Part shown: positions 19,706-28,515 of the stretch, one piece after another | How the letters are laid out: each line of letters opens with the position of its first letter | Position numbering within the stretch: the first letter of the stretch is position 1 | Source: Winogradskyella vincentii | Lineage (GTDB): Bacteria; Bacteroidota; Bacteroidia; Flavobacteriales; Flavobacteriaceae | DNA: 64,000 nucleotides | Assembly: GCF_020166345.1 (NCBI RefSeq) | Contig: NZ_JAIUJS010000007.1 | Span: 1-64,000 of the forward strand | Direction of reading: 5' to 3' | Notes under the pieces: generated by a model | What the model saw: the letters and a program-made list of their open reading frames with translations, nothing else | What the model was told of the DNA's origin: nothing | Databases searched by the model: none | Made by a program: the position numbers and the translations under genes

Positions 19706-21388
19706 TTAGTTTCGTCTTTTACTATTCTTCTGAGATTTAGAACCTACTCTTGATACTGCACATCTAAATCCAATATAGTCTGTTGCCATATCTTGAGGGA
19801 AGTAACGGCGTTGAGCTGGATCAATCCAATATGCTCTATCTCTCCAAGATCCGCCTTTGTAAACTCTTACTTCATCATTGATTAAAGATGTTCTGCTACT
19901 AGACTTATCGTATTCTCTCAACAGTTTACCATCTGCAGAATCTATTTCGACAGAATGCTTTGGTGAGTTATACATCTTTCTAGTTAAGTCTTTATTTTCA
20001 TCTCTTTCCTCATCAAAGTTTTCTCTGTAGTAACGTGAAGAGCGTTTGTCACCATCTCTAAAGTTTCTGTTATCACTATCATCAAACTGAGTTCTTAAAT
20101 AAGTTTCTTCTTCGTCAACAGGTATTTTAGCGATTTCACCAGGAAGGTTTCTTGCTATAATTTTACCATTGCTTAAAGTATCATAAACTATTTCTTCAAC
20201 TGTAACTATTTTTACGGTTCCATCTTCATTAAGAGCATTCTTAGTATATACATTACCTCTATAGTAATTGAAATCGTTAAACTCATCATCAACAATTGGT
20301 CTATAAACGTCAGCAACCCATTCTGCAACGTTACCTGCCATGTCATATAAACCATAATCATTAGGTTGGTAAGATTTAACTTCTGCCGTAATATCGGCTC
20401 CATCATCAGACCATCCAGCAATTCCACCGTAATCACCTTTTCCTTGCTTAAAGTTAGCCATTTGGTCACCACGATTCACACGCTTTCCAGATCTTGTGTA
20501 TTGTCCATCCCATGGATACTTTTTACGTCCTCTATATACATTATAGCTGCGTAATTCACTCATACCTAAAGCAGCGTATTCCCACTCTGCTTCAGTTGGG
20601 AGTCTATATTTTACAGGAATAACTCCTGATTCTCTTTTTGCATAAACATTGATCTCATTTCCATCAGCATCAGTCTGAGGCTTACGTCTTCCACCTTTTA
20701 ATACGTCTTCATTTCCTCCATATGTTTGTGAAGGTGCATTAATATAAGTATCAGTACTAAATGTACTTTCTGCATTTACATCAGTATATTGTGCATCTCT
20801 CTTCAGGTATCCAGCTTCTTGAAGCGCTAATTCTGCAACACGATCTGTTCTCCAATTTGCATACTCTACTGCTTGTATCCAACTAACACCTACTACAGGA
20901 TAATTAGCATAACCCGGATGACGTAAGTAATTTTCAGTCATCATTTCATTATACCCTAAACGATTTCTCCATACAAGGGTATCTGGTAATGCTCCTTTGT
21001 ATATTAATGAGTAGTTCGGGTCATCAGGAGGATATACTCCTTTTAAATAATCTAAGTAAAACAGATAATTTAGGTTAGTAACTTCTGTTTCGTCCATGTA
21101 GAATGATTGTACATGTTGTTGATTTGGGGAGTTGTTCCAATCATGCATTGGGTCGTCTTGTACTTTACCCATTGTAAAGGTTCCACCTTCAATAAACGAT
21201 GTTCCTTGAGGCGTTTCTTGCTCCTTGTAATTGGTGTTGTACTGAAAACCACCTTGTTTATCGTTGATTTTCCATCCAGTGGCGCTATCTACGTTACCAG
21301 AACTAGATGATCTTTTACAACCAACAATTGAAGTGCAAACCACTAATGCTAGTATAAATTTGAGGTTTAAGACATTTTTCATATCCAT
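19706..21388 (-). CDS. gldJ: Gliding motility lipoprotein GldJ
   Basis: GldJ is an outer-membrane lipoprotein required for gliding and for the T9SS in Bacteroidetes. The protein has 560 residues. A signal peptide ends in the lipobox SIVGC (Cys24), so the mature protein is lipid-anchored. From about 64 (SFIEGGTFTMGK) to the end it has a formylglycine-generating-enzyme-like (SUMF1) fold: YRLPTEAEWEYAALG near 264-278, MAGNVAEWVADVY near 350-362, and VYKGGSWRDRAYW plus GFRCAVSR near the C-terminus. GldJ is not thought to act as such an enzyme. An alternative start two codons later would also give a good signal peptide. It diverges from porU across 303 bases, matching the gldJ-porU-porV order I recall from Flavobacterium johnsoniae. 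Confidence 0.95.
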   Translation of the reverse strand: MDMKNVLNLKFILALVVCTSIVGCKRSSSSGNVDSATGWKINDKQGGFQYNTNYKEQETPQGTSFIEGGTFTMGKVQDDPMHDWNNSPNQQHVQSFYMDETEVTNLNYLFYLDYLKGVYPPDDPNYSLIYKGALPDTLVWRNRLGYNEMMTENYLRHPGYANYPVVGVSWIQAVEYANWRTDRVAELALQEAGYLKRDAQYTDVNAESTFSTDTYINAPSQTYGGNEDVLKGGRRKPQTDADGNEINVYAKRESGVIPVKYRLPTEAEWEYAALGMSELRSYNVYRGRKKYPWDGQYTRSGKRVNRGDQMANFKQGKGDYGGIAGWSDDGADITAEVKSYQPNDYGLYDMAGNVAEWVADVYRPIVDDEFNDFNYYRGNVYTKNALNEDGTVKIVTVEEIVYDTLSNGKIIARNLPGEIAKIPVDEEETYLRTQFDDSDNRNFRDGDKRSSRYYRENFDEERDENKDLTRKMYNSPKHSVEIDSADGKLLREYDKSSSRTSLINDEVRVYKGGSWRDRAYWIDPAQRRYFPQDMATDYIGFRCAVSRVGSKSQKNSKRRN

Positions 21389-21691
21389 ATGTTTAAGTAA
21401 GCTCGTTTAAAATTTAGATTCGCAATATAACAATTAAAGGTAAACTGACAACTTTTTTTTTCGACAAAATGCAAAAAAAAGTGCATTTCATCCCTTTTTT
21501 TTAACAATATATCGGATTTTTGACCGTTTATCGGGTGTATTTTGCTCTTTAATAACGACCTCAAAAATAAATTATTGTTGTATTTTTGAAATAAAAATTT
21601 AGAGGTCATAATAAGTCTTAATACAAGTCGTTATTTTACTAAAAATTATTGGTTTTAAGGTGAAATGTTTGACCACATCAGAAAAGGATAA
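21389..21691. other. Divergent gldJ/porU control region
   Basis: These 303 AT-rich bases hold the divergent control signals of gldJ and porU. Possible -7 elements are TATTTTTG on the plus strand (21581-21588) and on the minus strand (21562-21569), both without a clear -33 partner. Nested inverted repeats are visible: AATAACGAC (21551-21559) with GTCGTTATT (21627-21635), and GACCTC (21557-21562) with GAGGTC (21602-21607). Any short reading frame here looks accidental. Confidence 0.45.
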
Positions 21692-24600
21692 ATGAAACAA
21701 TTCTATACAGTTATATTTTTTTGCTTTTTTCTATTAAGCTTCAGTCAACAAAAGCAAATTAATATAGAATGGGAAGACGCCAAAGTTTTAGAAAATGACT
21801 TTGGCAAGATGAGGGTTCCAGGTTTTAGTTCAAAACATTTTAGTTATTCAACAGAAAAAGGGCTTGTGTATTTTGCTCAATGGAGTAATAATGCAAAGCG
21901 TATTAATGAAAAATCAGTTAGCCTTTCAAATATTTCATATCAGACCATGACTAGAAATGATTTATTCGATTTAAATGAAGAGTTGATTCCTGAAGAACCT
22001 GTATTCAATATATACAATACCAATGCAAGAGGAAAGAAATCAATTTATTTTGAAATATCACCTATAGTAAAGCAAAATGGTGTGATTAAAAAAATTACGT
22101 CCTTAACCATTAACTACAGTACCACTAATGCTCAAACAAGTGGTTTAGCAAAGGATGGCAACGATATTACAAATTCAGTTTTGGCCAATGGAGAATGGTA
22201 CAGGTTTTATATTGATGAGTCTGGAGTTTTTCAGTTAACCAAGAATTTTTTAAGTAGTTTAGGAATTAATACTAATTCTGTAGATCCTAGAACCATTAAA
22301 ATTTTTGGAAATGGTGGTAGAATGCTACCGTTATCTAATGCTGAGGATTATCCTTTCGATGTTGTAGAAAATGCTGTAAAATTTGTAGGTGAGGAGGATG
22401 GAAGTTTTGATAATGATGATTTTATTCTTTTTTATGGAGAAGGACCAACAACCTATAGTGAAGAGAGTAATACTAATTTGAATCTGTATACAGACAAGAC
22501 CTATTATTATGTGAATATAAGTTCTGGTAATGGTAAAAGAATTCAATCTATGCCAGAAATTGAGCTACCTGCAGATTTTGAAGTAAATACCTTTCAAGAT
22601 TATCAATTTTATGAAGTTGACGAGTATAATCTTGCGAAATTGGGAAGACGCTGGTTTGGAGATCGTTTTGATATAGAAAATCAACAAACCTATAATTTTA
22701 CTTTCCCAAATTTGGTCGCGAATGAACCAATTAATTTTGATGTTGCCGTCGGTGCAGTTTCTGAAACAGCCACTTCTATGATTGTTACGGTTAATAGCAA
22801 TCCGTTAACAACTCTAAATTTAAATGCTATAACTGAGGGTTCCATTTTAGGTTCCGCAGCGAATTTTTCAGATGCTATAAATGTGTCTTCAGATAATATA
22901 ACTGTCGTATTGGATTATATAAACAATGGTAATCCATCTGCAAATGGATATTTAGATTATATAAATATTGAAGCAACAAGACAATTGTCCTATGCAGGTG
23001 GTCAATTGAGGTTTATAAATAAATCTGTGGCAAATTCAGCTGGTATTGTGCAATATAATTTGTCTAATACAGGATCAATAAGAGAGGTCTGGGATATCAC
23101 GGATAGGTTCAATGTACAAAATAAAGTAAATGCACAGGCACAAGGAAGCTATAGTTTTAAAGCACCTGCTGGAGAATTGCGAAGTTATATAGCATTTTCT
23201 TACGGTGACTTACTCGAACCAATTAGAGATGCCATTTCTACAGTGGCAAATCAAGATTTAAAAGGAACAATATTTAATGATGCTCCTATGGGTATTGACT
23301 ATATTATTTTGACACCATCCCAGTTTGTTTCACAGGCAGAGCGCCTCGCTCAAATCAACAGGGATCAAAGTAATCTAGTTGTAAAAGTAGTTGATTTACA
23401 ATTTATATATAATGAATTCAGTACAGGGAGTCAAGATATCGCGGCACTTAGGAATTTTGTTAAATACGTTTATGATATTGGCAGAGACCCTGATAATGGT
23501 TTTGAAAGGCAGTTAAAATACCTATGTCTATTTGGTGATGGGTCATACGATTATAAGGATAGATTAAATAACAATACCAATCTTGTACCATCGTGGTATA
23601 CAAATAGTAGTTTTAGTTTAACTAGTTCTTTCGTTTCCGATGATTTTTATTGTATGATGGATGACAACGAAGGAACAATGGGTGGTGGAGATAGAATGGA
23701 TATTGCTGTTGGAAGAATATTGGCAGAAGATGTTCAAAGAGCAAAGGAAATGGTTGATAAAATTGAAGCTTATTATCAGCCAGAAGCCTATGGCAGTTGG
23801 AGAAATAATTTATTGTTAATTTCTGATGATGTGGATATTGCTTGGGAAAAGATACTTCAAGAAACTACAGATGGAATTGGTACAACAGTTGAAGCTGAAA
23901 AGCCTTTTATGAATGTCGTTAAGATACACACAGATGCGTTCCAGCAAGAGGCGTCATCTGCTGGTAATAGATATCCTCAGGTAAATAAAGCTATTAAAGA
24001 TGCAATTGAAGTTGGCGCATTGGTTGTTAACTATTTTGGGCATGGAGGTGAGGATGGATTGGCCAAGGAACGAATTTTCGATAAAATAGATGCTCAAGAA
24101 ATAAATAATGTTTGCAAGTTCAATCTTTTTGTAACTGTAACTTGTGAATATACAAAGTTTGACGATCCAGGCAGGCCAACAGCTGGCGAGTACACATTTT
24201 GGAATAAAAATGGAGGTGCATCTTCTTTAATTACAACAACAAGGCAAATTTTTGTTACGGTTGGTGTTTCGTATAATGAAGTACTGGATGATTACCTATT
24301 TGCCTTTGGGTCAAATGACTACCCAACTATTGGTGAGGCCTTAAGATTGACTAAAATTGATGATAATATTTCAGGGATAAGTCAAAAAAGATTAGTGTTC
24401 TTAATTGGTGATCCTGCTATGAAGTTGGCATTTCCAGAACCAGATATTCGCCTAACAAAAGTAAATGACGTTGATATTACGCAACCTATTGATACTTTAA
24501 AGGCACTTAGCTATGCCAAGTTAGCCGGTGAAGTAGTTGATACTAATGGTAATATATTATCTAATTATAATGGAACATTAACCGCTACTGTATTTGACAA

Positions 24601-25549
24601 ATCCATTGAGCGCCAAACCTTGGCTAATGATGGAATTACTGAAAATGGACAGCAAATAAAATTAGATTTCACAACGCTTGGAGAAGTTTTATTTAAAGGG
24701 CAGGCTAGTGTAGAAAATGGTCAATTTGAATTCGATTTTGTTGTACCAAGAGACGTAGGTATACCAGTTGGAAATGGTAAAGTAAGTTTTTATGCGCAAA
24801 CAACATCTCCTTTGTCTGATCAAGCCGGAGCAAATTTCGATATTAAAATAGGAGGAATAAACGAGAATGCACCAGAAGATAATATAGGGCCTGTTATCAA
24901 TCTTTTTATGAATGACGAAAATTTCGTTTCTGGAGGGATAACCAACGAGTCACCTACACTTTTAGTGAAGTTACAGGATGACAACGGAATTAATACTGCA
25001 AGCGGCATAGGACATGATATAACAGCTATAATTGATGGTGATGAAACTAATCCTGTAGTTTTAAATGATTATTATCAGGCCAATGTAGATGATTATACAA
25101 ATGGTGTAGTGTCTTATGCCTTTAGAGATATAGAACCAGGTTTACATACACTTACTTTAAAAGCATGGGATGTGTATAATAATTCCTCAACTGCAGAAAT
25201 TTTGTTTAATGTATTTGATAAGGATGAAGAACTTGTTATTGACAATGTTCTAAACTATCCAAACCCTTTTGTTAACTACACAGAGTTTTGGTTTAATCAT
25301 AATAGTGTAGAACCTTTGGATATTTCAGTACAAATATTTACAGTATCCGGAAAATTAGTTAAAACATTAAATGGCCAAACTACTGGTAGTAGCAAAGGTG
25401 TAAGCTCGCTTTCTAAGGATATTGTATGGGATGGAAGGGATGATTTTGGAGATAAAATTGGAAAAGGAGTGTATGTTTATAAACTAAAAGTTAAATCTGA
25501 CCGTTTAAATAAGCAAGTTGAAAAAATTCAAAAACTTGTTATACTATAA
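21692..25549 (+). CDS. porU: Type IX secretion system sortase PorU
   Basis: PorU is the gingipain-like (C25) peptidase of the T9SS that removes the C-terminal signal from cargo at the cell surface and attaches the cargo to lipopolysaccharide or similar glycolipid. The protein has 1285 residues with a signal peptide (MKQFYTVIFFCFFLLSFSQ). The C25 peptidase domain lies near 545-915, with catalytic His784 in NYFGHGGEDG and Cys818 in VTCEYTKFDDPGR. The C-terminus (YPNPFVNYTEFWF, then VYVYKLKV) resembles the sorting domain that PorU itself carries. It is followed by porV from a separate promoter. Confidence 0.95.
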   Translation: MKQFYTVIFFCFFLLSFSQQKQINIEWEDAKVLENDFGKMRVPGFSSKHFSYSTEKGLVYFAQWSNNAKRINEKSVSLSNISYQTMTRNDLFDLNEELIPEEPVFNIYNTNARGKKSIYFEISPIVKQNGVIKKITSLTINYSTTNAQTSGLAKDGNDITNSVLANGEWYRFYIDESGVFQLTKNFLSSLGINTNSVDPRTIKIFGNGGRMLPLSNAEDYPFDVVENAVKFVGEEDGSFDNDDFILFYGEGPTTYSEESNTNLNLYTDKTYYYVNISSGNGKRIQSMPEIELPADFEVNTFQDYQFYEVDEYNLAKLGRRWFGDRFDIENQQTYNFTFPNLVANEPINFDVAVGAVSETATSMIVTVNSNPLTTLNLNAITEGSILGSAANFSDAINVSSDNITVVLDYINNGNPSANGYLDYINIEATRQLSYAGGQLRFINKSVANSAGIVQYNLSNTGSIREVWDITDRFNVQNKVNAQAQGSYSFKAPAGELRSYIAFSYGDLLEPIRDAISTVANQDLKGTIFNDAPMGIDYIILTPSQFVSQAERLAQINRDQSNLVVKVVDLQFIYNEFSTGSQDIAALRNFVKYVYDIGRDPDNGFERQLKYLCLFGDGSYDYKDRLNNNTNLVPSWYTNSSFSLTSSFVSDDFYCMMDDNEGTMGGGDRMDIAVGRILAEDVQRAKEMVDKIEAYYQPEAYGSWRNNLLLISDDVDIAWEKILQETTDGIGTTVEAEKPFMNVVKIHTDAFQQEASSAGNRYPQVNKAIKDAIEVGALVVNYFGHGGEDGLAKERIFDKIDAQEINNVCKFNLFVTVTCEYTKFDDPGRPTAGEYTFWNKNGGASSLITTTRQIFVTVGVSYNEVLDDYLFAFGSNDYPTIGEALRLTKIDDNISGISQKRLVFLIGDPAMKLAFPEPDIRLTKVNDVDITQPIDTLKALSYAKLAGEVVDTNGNILSNYNGTLTATVFDKSIERQTLANDGITENGQQIKLDFTTLGEVLFKGQASVENGQFEFDFVVPRDVGIPVGNGKVSFYAQTTSPLSDQAGANFDIKIGGINENAPEDNIGPVINLFMNDENFVSGGITNESPTLLVKLQDDNGINTASGIGHDITAIIDGDETNPVVLNDYYQANVDDYTNGVVSYAFRDIEPGLHTLTLKAWDVYNNSSTAEILFNVFDKDEELVIDNVLNYPNPFVNYTEFWFNHNSVEPLDISVQIFTVSGKLVKTLNGQTTGSSKGVSSLSKDIVWDGRDDFGDKIGKGVYVYKLKVKSDRLNKQVEKIQKLVIL

Positions 25550-25565
25550 TAAAAATTTATATTTG
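25536..25565 (+). promoter_or_regulatory. Promoter of porV
   Basis: TTG at 25536-25538 and TATATTTG at 25558-25565, spaced by 19 bases, fit the Bacteroidetes promoter pattern very well. The -33 part is inside the end of porU. The transcription start should be near 25572, about 34 bases before porV, so porV can be expressed at higher level than porU. Confidence 0.78.
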
Positions 25566-25605
25566 CTAACGAATTAGTCACTGTCTATCAGTACTAATAA
25601 CCAAC

Positions 25606-26841
25606 ATGACCATGAAGAATTACGTAATTACCCTAATTGCTTTTGCAACGCTTAACCTAACTTTTGGGCAAGAAACAATAACGTTTCCAGACCAATCTTC
25701 AGTAATAACAACCGGAGTTCCTTTTATGCTTATCGCACCTGATGCTAGATCAGCTTCAATGGGAGATATGGGAGTAGCTACATCAGTAGATGGATTCTCA
25801 CAACAGTATAATCCTGCTAAATATGCATTCTCTGAAGCTAAATCGGGATTGAGTTTAAGTTTTACACCATATTTGAGTCGATTGGTAAATGACATTTCTA
25901 TTAGCTATGCTACCTATTTTAATAGATTAAATGAGTATAGTGCCATTTCGGCAAGTTTCAAATATTTTAGTTTGGGTGAAATTACATTAACTCAAGATGC
26001 GGACGATCCAGGAATAGTTGTTAAACCTAATGAATTTACAGCTGATTTCGCTTATGCTTTAAGATTAGGTGAACAATTTTCCATGGCTGTGGCATTACGC
26101 TACATGAGATCAGACTTAAGAATTAATCAAGTAGATAGAAATGCTGATCCAGCTGGTTCATTTAATGCCGATATTACTGGCTATTATCAAAGTGAAGAGG
26201 AAGCATATAATGATTTTAATGGAAGATGGAGACTTGGGTTTGCCATTCAGAACTTAGGTCCAAAATTTAAATATGATGATGGCGGTGAAGATATTTTTCA
26301 ACCTACTAACTTAAGGTTAGGGGCAGGATTCGATTTTATATTCGATGAGTATAATAAACTAGGTTTAACCGCGGAGGTGTCGAAGTTATTGGTGCCAACA
26401 CCTCCACTATACGGATATGTTGACACAAATGGAGATGGTGAACAAACAATGGATGATCCTAGTACACCAGATATTGATGAAGGTGAGCCAGAAATTATTA
26501 CAGAAGGTCAGGACAACAATGTTAGTTTCATAAATGGAGTGTTTCAATCCTTTGGTGATGCGCCAGGAGGATTTAGTGAGGAGTTGAGAGAATTTGTTTG
26601 GTCTGTAGGAGCTGAATATACATATCAAGATAGTTTTGCATTTAGAGCTGGGTATTTTAATGAAGCTGAAGATAAAGGAGCAAGAAAGTTTTTTGCCTTA
26701 GGTGCTGGGTTTAAATACACCACGATAAATATCGATTTATCTTATTTATTCTCTGCCTCTCAAGTACAAAGTCCATTAGAAAATACATTGAGATTCTCAT
26801 TGACATTTAATTTTGGAGATGGTGAGTACGATGAATATTAG
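25606..26841 (+). CDS. porV: Type IX secretion outer-membrane protein PorV (LptO)
   Basis: PorV is an outer-membrane beta-barrel of the FadL-like type. It carries cargo from the SprA translocon to the PorU sortase. The protein has 411 residues and a signal peptide (MTMKNYVITLIAFATLNLTFGQ, possibly starting at the second Met). The mature start is followed by GVPFMLIAPDARSASMGDMG, the hallmark N-terminal stretch of PorV. Alternating hydrophobic strands run to a C-terminus ending FSLTFNFGDGEYDEY. Its place directly after porU, its own strong promoter and the terminator after it fit a highly expressed T9SS part. Confidence 0.95.
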   Translation: MTMKNYVITLIAFATLNLTFGQETITFPDQSSVITTGVPFMLIAPDARSASMGDMGVATSVDGFSQQYNPAKYAFSEAKSGLSLSFTPYLSRLVNDISISYATYFNRLNEYSAISASFKYFSLGEITLTQDADDPGIVVKPNEFTADFAYALRLGEQFSMAVALRYMRSDLRINQVDRNADPAGSFNADITGYYQSEEEAYNDFNGRWRLGFAIQNLGPKFKYDDGGEDIFQPTNLRLGAGFDFIFDEYNKLGLTAEVSKLLVPTPPLYGYVDTNGDGEQTMDDPSTPDIDEGEPEIITEGQDNNVSFINGVFQSFGDAPGGFSEELREFVWSVGAEYTYQDSFAFRAGYFNEAEDKGARKFFALGAGFKYTTINIDLSYLFSASQVQSPLENTLRFSLTFNFGDGEYDEY

Positions 26842-26864
26842 AATACAATATTAATTAGATATTT

Positions 26865-26898
26865 AAACTATTGTTTTGTGAAAGACAATAGTTTTTTT
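26865..26898 (+). terminator. Terminator of porV
   Basis: Arms AAACTATTGT (26865-26874) and ACAATAGTTT (26885-26894) form a perfect 10-base-pair stem with a ten-base loop, followed by a T run. It ends the porV transcript before cdd. Confidence 0.9.
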
Positions 26899-26917
26899 GT
26901 CTTAAATAGATACTGAT

Positions 26918-27400
26918 ATGAAGGAAGTTAAAATAGAAACTACACTACAACTATTTGAGGATATTAGTGAACTTCCTAAAGATATTCAATCCCTAATGTC
27001 CTCAGCTATTGAAGCGAGGGAAAATGCCTATGCACCTTACTCTAATTTTAATGTTGGCGCTTCTATTTTATTAGATAATGAAGAGGTTATAACGGGTAAT
27101 AATCAAGAGAATGCATCTTATCCTTCTGGGCTTTGTGCTGAAAGGACCGCGATATATTATGCTGGTGCCAAATACCCAAATGCCAAGATTTTGAAAATGG
27201 CCTTAACGGCATCTTCTAAAAATAAGCTCACTGATAAACCCATACCTCCCTGTGGTGCATGCAGACAGGCTATAGCCGAATATGAATTAAAGCAAGGCCA
27301 AGCCATAGAAATATATTTTATGGGAGCAACTGGTAGAGTTGCAAAATCCGATTCATTATCTAATTTACTGCCCTTTATTTTCGAAAGTTCAGTTTTATAA
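26918..27400 (+). CDS. cdd: Cytidine deaminase
   Basis: Homotetrameric-type cytidine deaminase (160 residues), which converts cytidine and deoxycytidine to uridine and deoxyuridine in pyrimidine salvage. The active-site motif is GLCAERT at 71-77, with zinc ligand Cys73 and proton-shuttling Glu75, and the second zinc motif is PPCGACRQ at 110-117 with Cys112 and Cys115. The N-terminus is about 20 residues longer than many short Cdd proteins, as is usual in Flavobacteria. It lies between the porV terminator and the pdhA promoter and is probably monocistronic. Confidence 0.95.
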   Translation: MKEVKIETTLQLFEDISELPKDIQSLMSSAIEARENAYAPYSNFNVGASILLDNEEVITGNNQENASYPSGLCAERTAIYYAGAKYPNAKILKMALTASSKNKLTDKPIPPCGACRQAIAEYELKQGQAIEIYFMGATGRVAKSDSLSNLLPFIFESSVL

Positions 27401-27476
27401 AGAATTCTTTAAATTAAAATCAGTTTTCATCGCTATTTTTTACGGAATACTGTTTCTCAATTATTTTCTAAAGTGT

Positions 27477-27484
27477 TATTTTTG
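27477..27484 (+). promoter_or_regulatory. Putative -7 element for pdhA
   Basis: TATTTTTG matches the Bacteroidetes -7 consensus exactly. It would start transcription about 20 bases before the pdhA ATG. The -33 element is poor (TTTC rather than TTTG near 27453), so the assignment is moderate. Confidence 0.55.
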
Positions 27485-27513
27485 TCTTTCGTTTTAAAAG
27501 AATTCATCATAAA

Positions 27514-28512
27514 ATGCAAAAGATAACTAAAGAGATTTACTTAAAATGGTATGAAGACATGCTGTTTTGGCGAAAGTTTGAAGACAAATTAGCCGCAGTT
27601 TATATTCAACAAAAAGTAAGAGGATTTCTTCACCTGTATAATGGGCAAGAAGCTGTATTAGCAGGTGCTCTACATGCAATGGATCTAACAAAAGATAAGA
27701 TGATTACAGCATATCGTAATCATGTGCAACCTATTGGTATGGGTGTAGATCCAAAACGTGTTATGGCGGAACTTTATGGCAAAGCTACAGGTACCTCTCA
27801 AGGCCTTGGTGGATCTATGCACATTTTTTCTAAAGAACATCGTTTCTTTGGTGGTCATGGTATTGTTGGTGGTCAGATTCCATTAGGAGCAGGAATTGCA
27901 TTTGGTGATAAATATCATGGAAGTGATGCTGTAACTTTATGTTGTTTTGGAGACGGAGCAGCAAGACAAGGATCCTTGCATGAGACTTTTAATTTAGCTA
28001 TGCTTTGGAATTTACCTGTTGTTTTTGTTTGTGAGAACAACGGTTATGCAATGGGAACTTCGGTTGAGAGAACTGCTAACCATCCTGATATCTGGAAACT
28101 TGGATTAGGATATGAAATGCCTTCTGGACCAGTTGACGGAATGAACCCTGTTAAAGTTGCAGAAGCATTTGATGAAGCAATACAAAGAGCAAGAAAAGGG
28201 GGAGGTCCATCATTCTTAGAAGTTAAAACCTATAGATATAGAGGACACTCTATGTCAGATGCACAACACTACAGAACAAAAGATGAGGTAGAAGAATACA
28301 AGAAGATAGATCCTATTACGCAGGTCAAGGATGTGCTTTTAGAAAAGAAGTTTGCTTCTGAAGAGGAAATAAAAGAAATAGATAAACGCGTTAAAGCTAG
28401 AGTTTCAGAATGCGAAAAATTTGCTGAAGAATCTCCATACCCAGACCTTAATGTTATGTATGACGCTGTTTACGAACAAGAAGATTATCCATTTATACCA
28501 CATAAATTATAA
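27514..28512 (+). CDS. pdhA: Pyruvate dehydrogenase E1 component, alpha subunit
   Basis: Alpha subunit of the heterotetrameric thiamine-diphosphate-dependent E1, which decarboxylates pyruvate for the pyruvate dehydrogenase complex. The protein has 332 residues, typical of PdhA. The thiamine diphosphate motif GDG starts at residue 146 and ends with NN at 175-176. Residues 265-275 (YRGHSMSDAQHYRT) resemble the phosphorylation-loop region of E1 alpha. The E2 gene follows after three bases. The beta subunit is not in the window, so it must be encoded elsewhere, as in many Flavobacteria. Confidence 0.95.
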   Translation: MQKITKEIYLKWYEDMLFWRKFEDKLAAVYIQQKVRGFLHLYNGQEAVLAGALHAMDLTKDKMITAYRNHVQPIGMGVDPKRVMAELYGKATGTSQGLGGSMHIFSKEHRFFGGHGIVGGQIPLGAGIAFGDKYHGSDAVTLCCFGDGAARQGSLHETFNLAMLWNLPVVFVCENNGYAMGTSVERTANHPDIWKLGLGYEMPSGPVDGMNPVKVAEAFDEAIQRARKGGGPSFLEVKTYRYRGHSMSDAQHYRTKDEVEEYKKIDPITQVKDVLLEKKFASEEEIKEIDKRVKARVSECEKFAEESPYPDLNVMYDAVYEQEDYPFIPHKL

Positions 28513-28515
28513 GCT

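Noticed and set aside
21379-21609. Minus-strand frame of 76 codons in the gldJ-porU gap, overlapping the start of gldJ
   Set aside because: It is low-complexity, overlaps the gldJ start and covers the expected promoter region. I judge it accidental.
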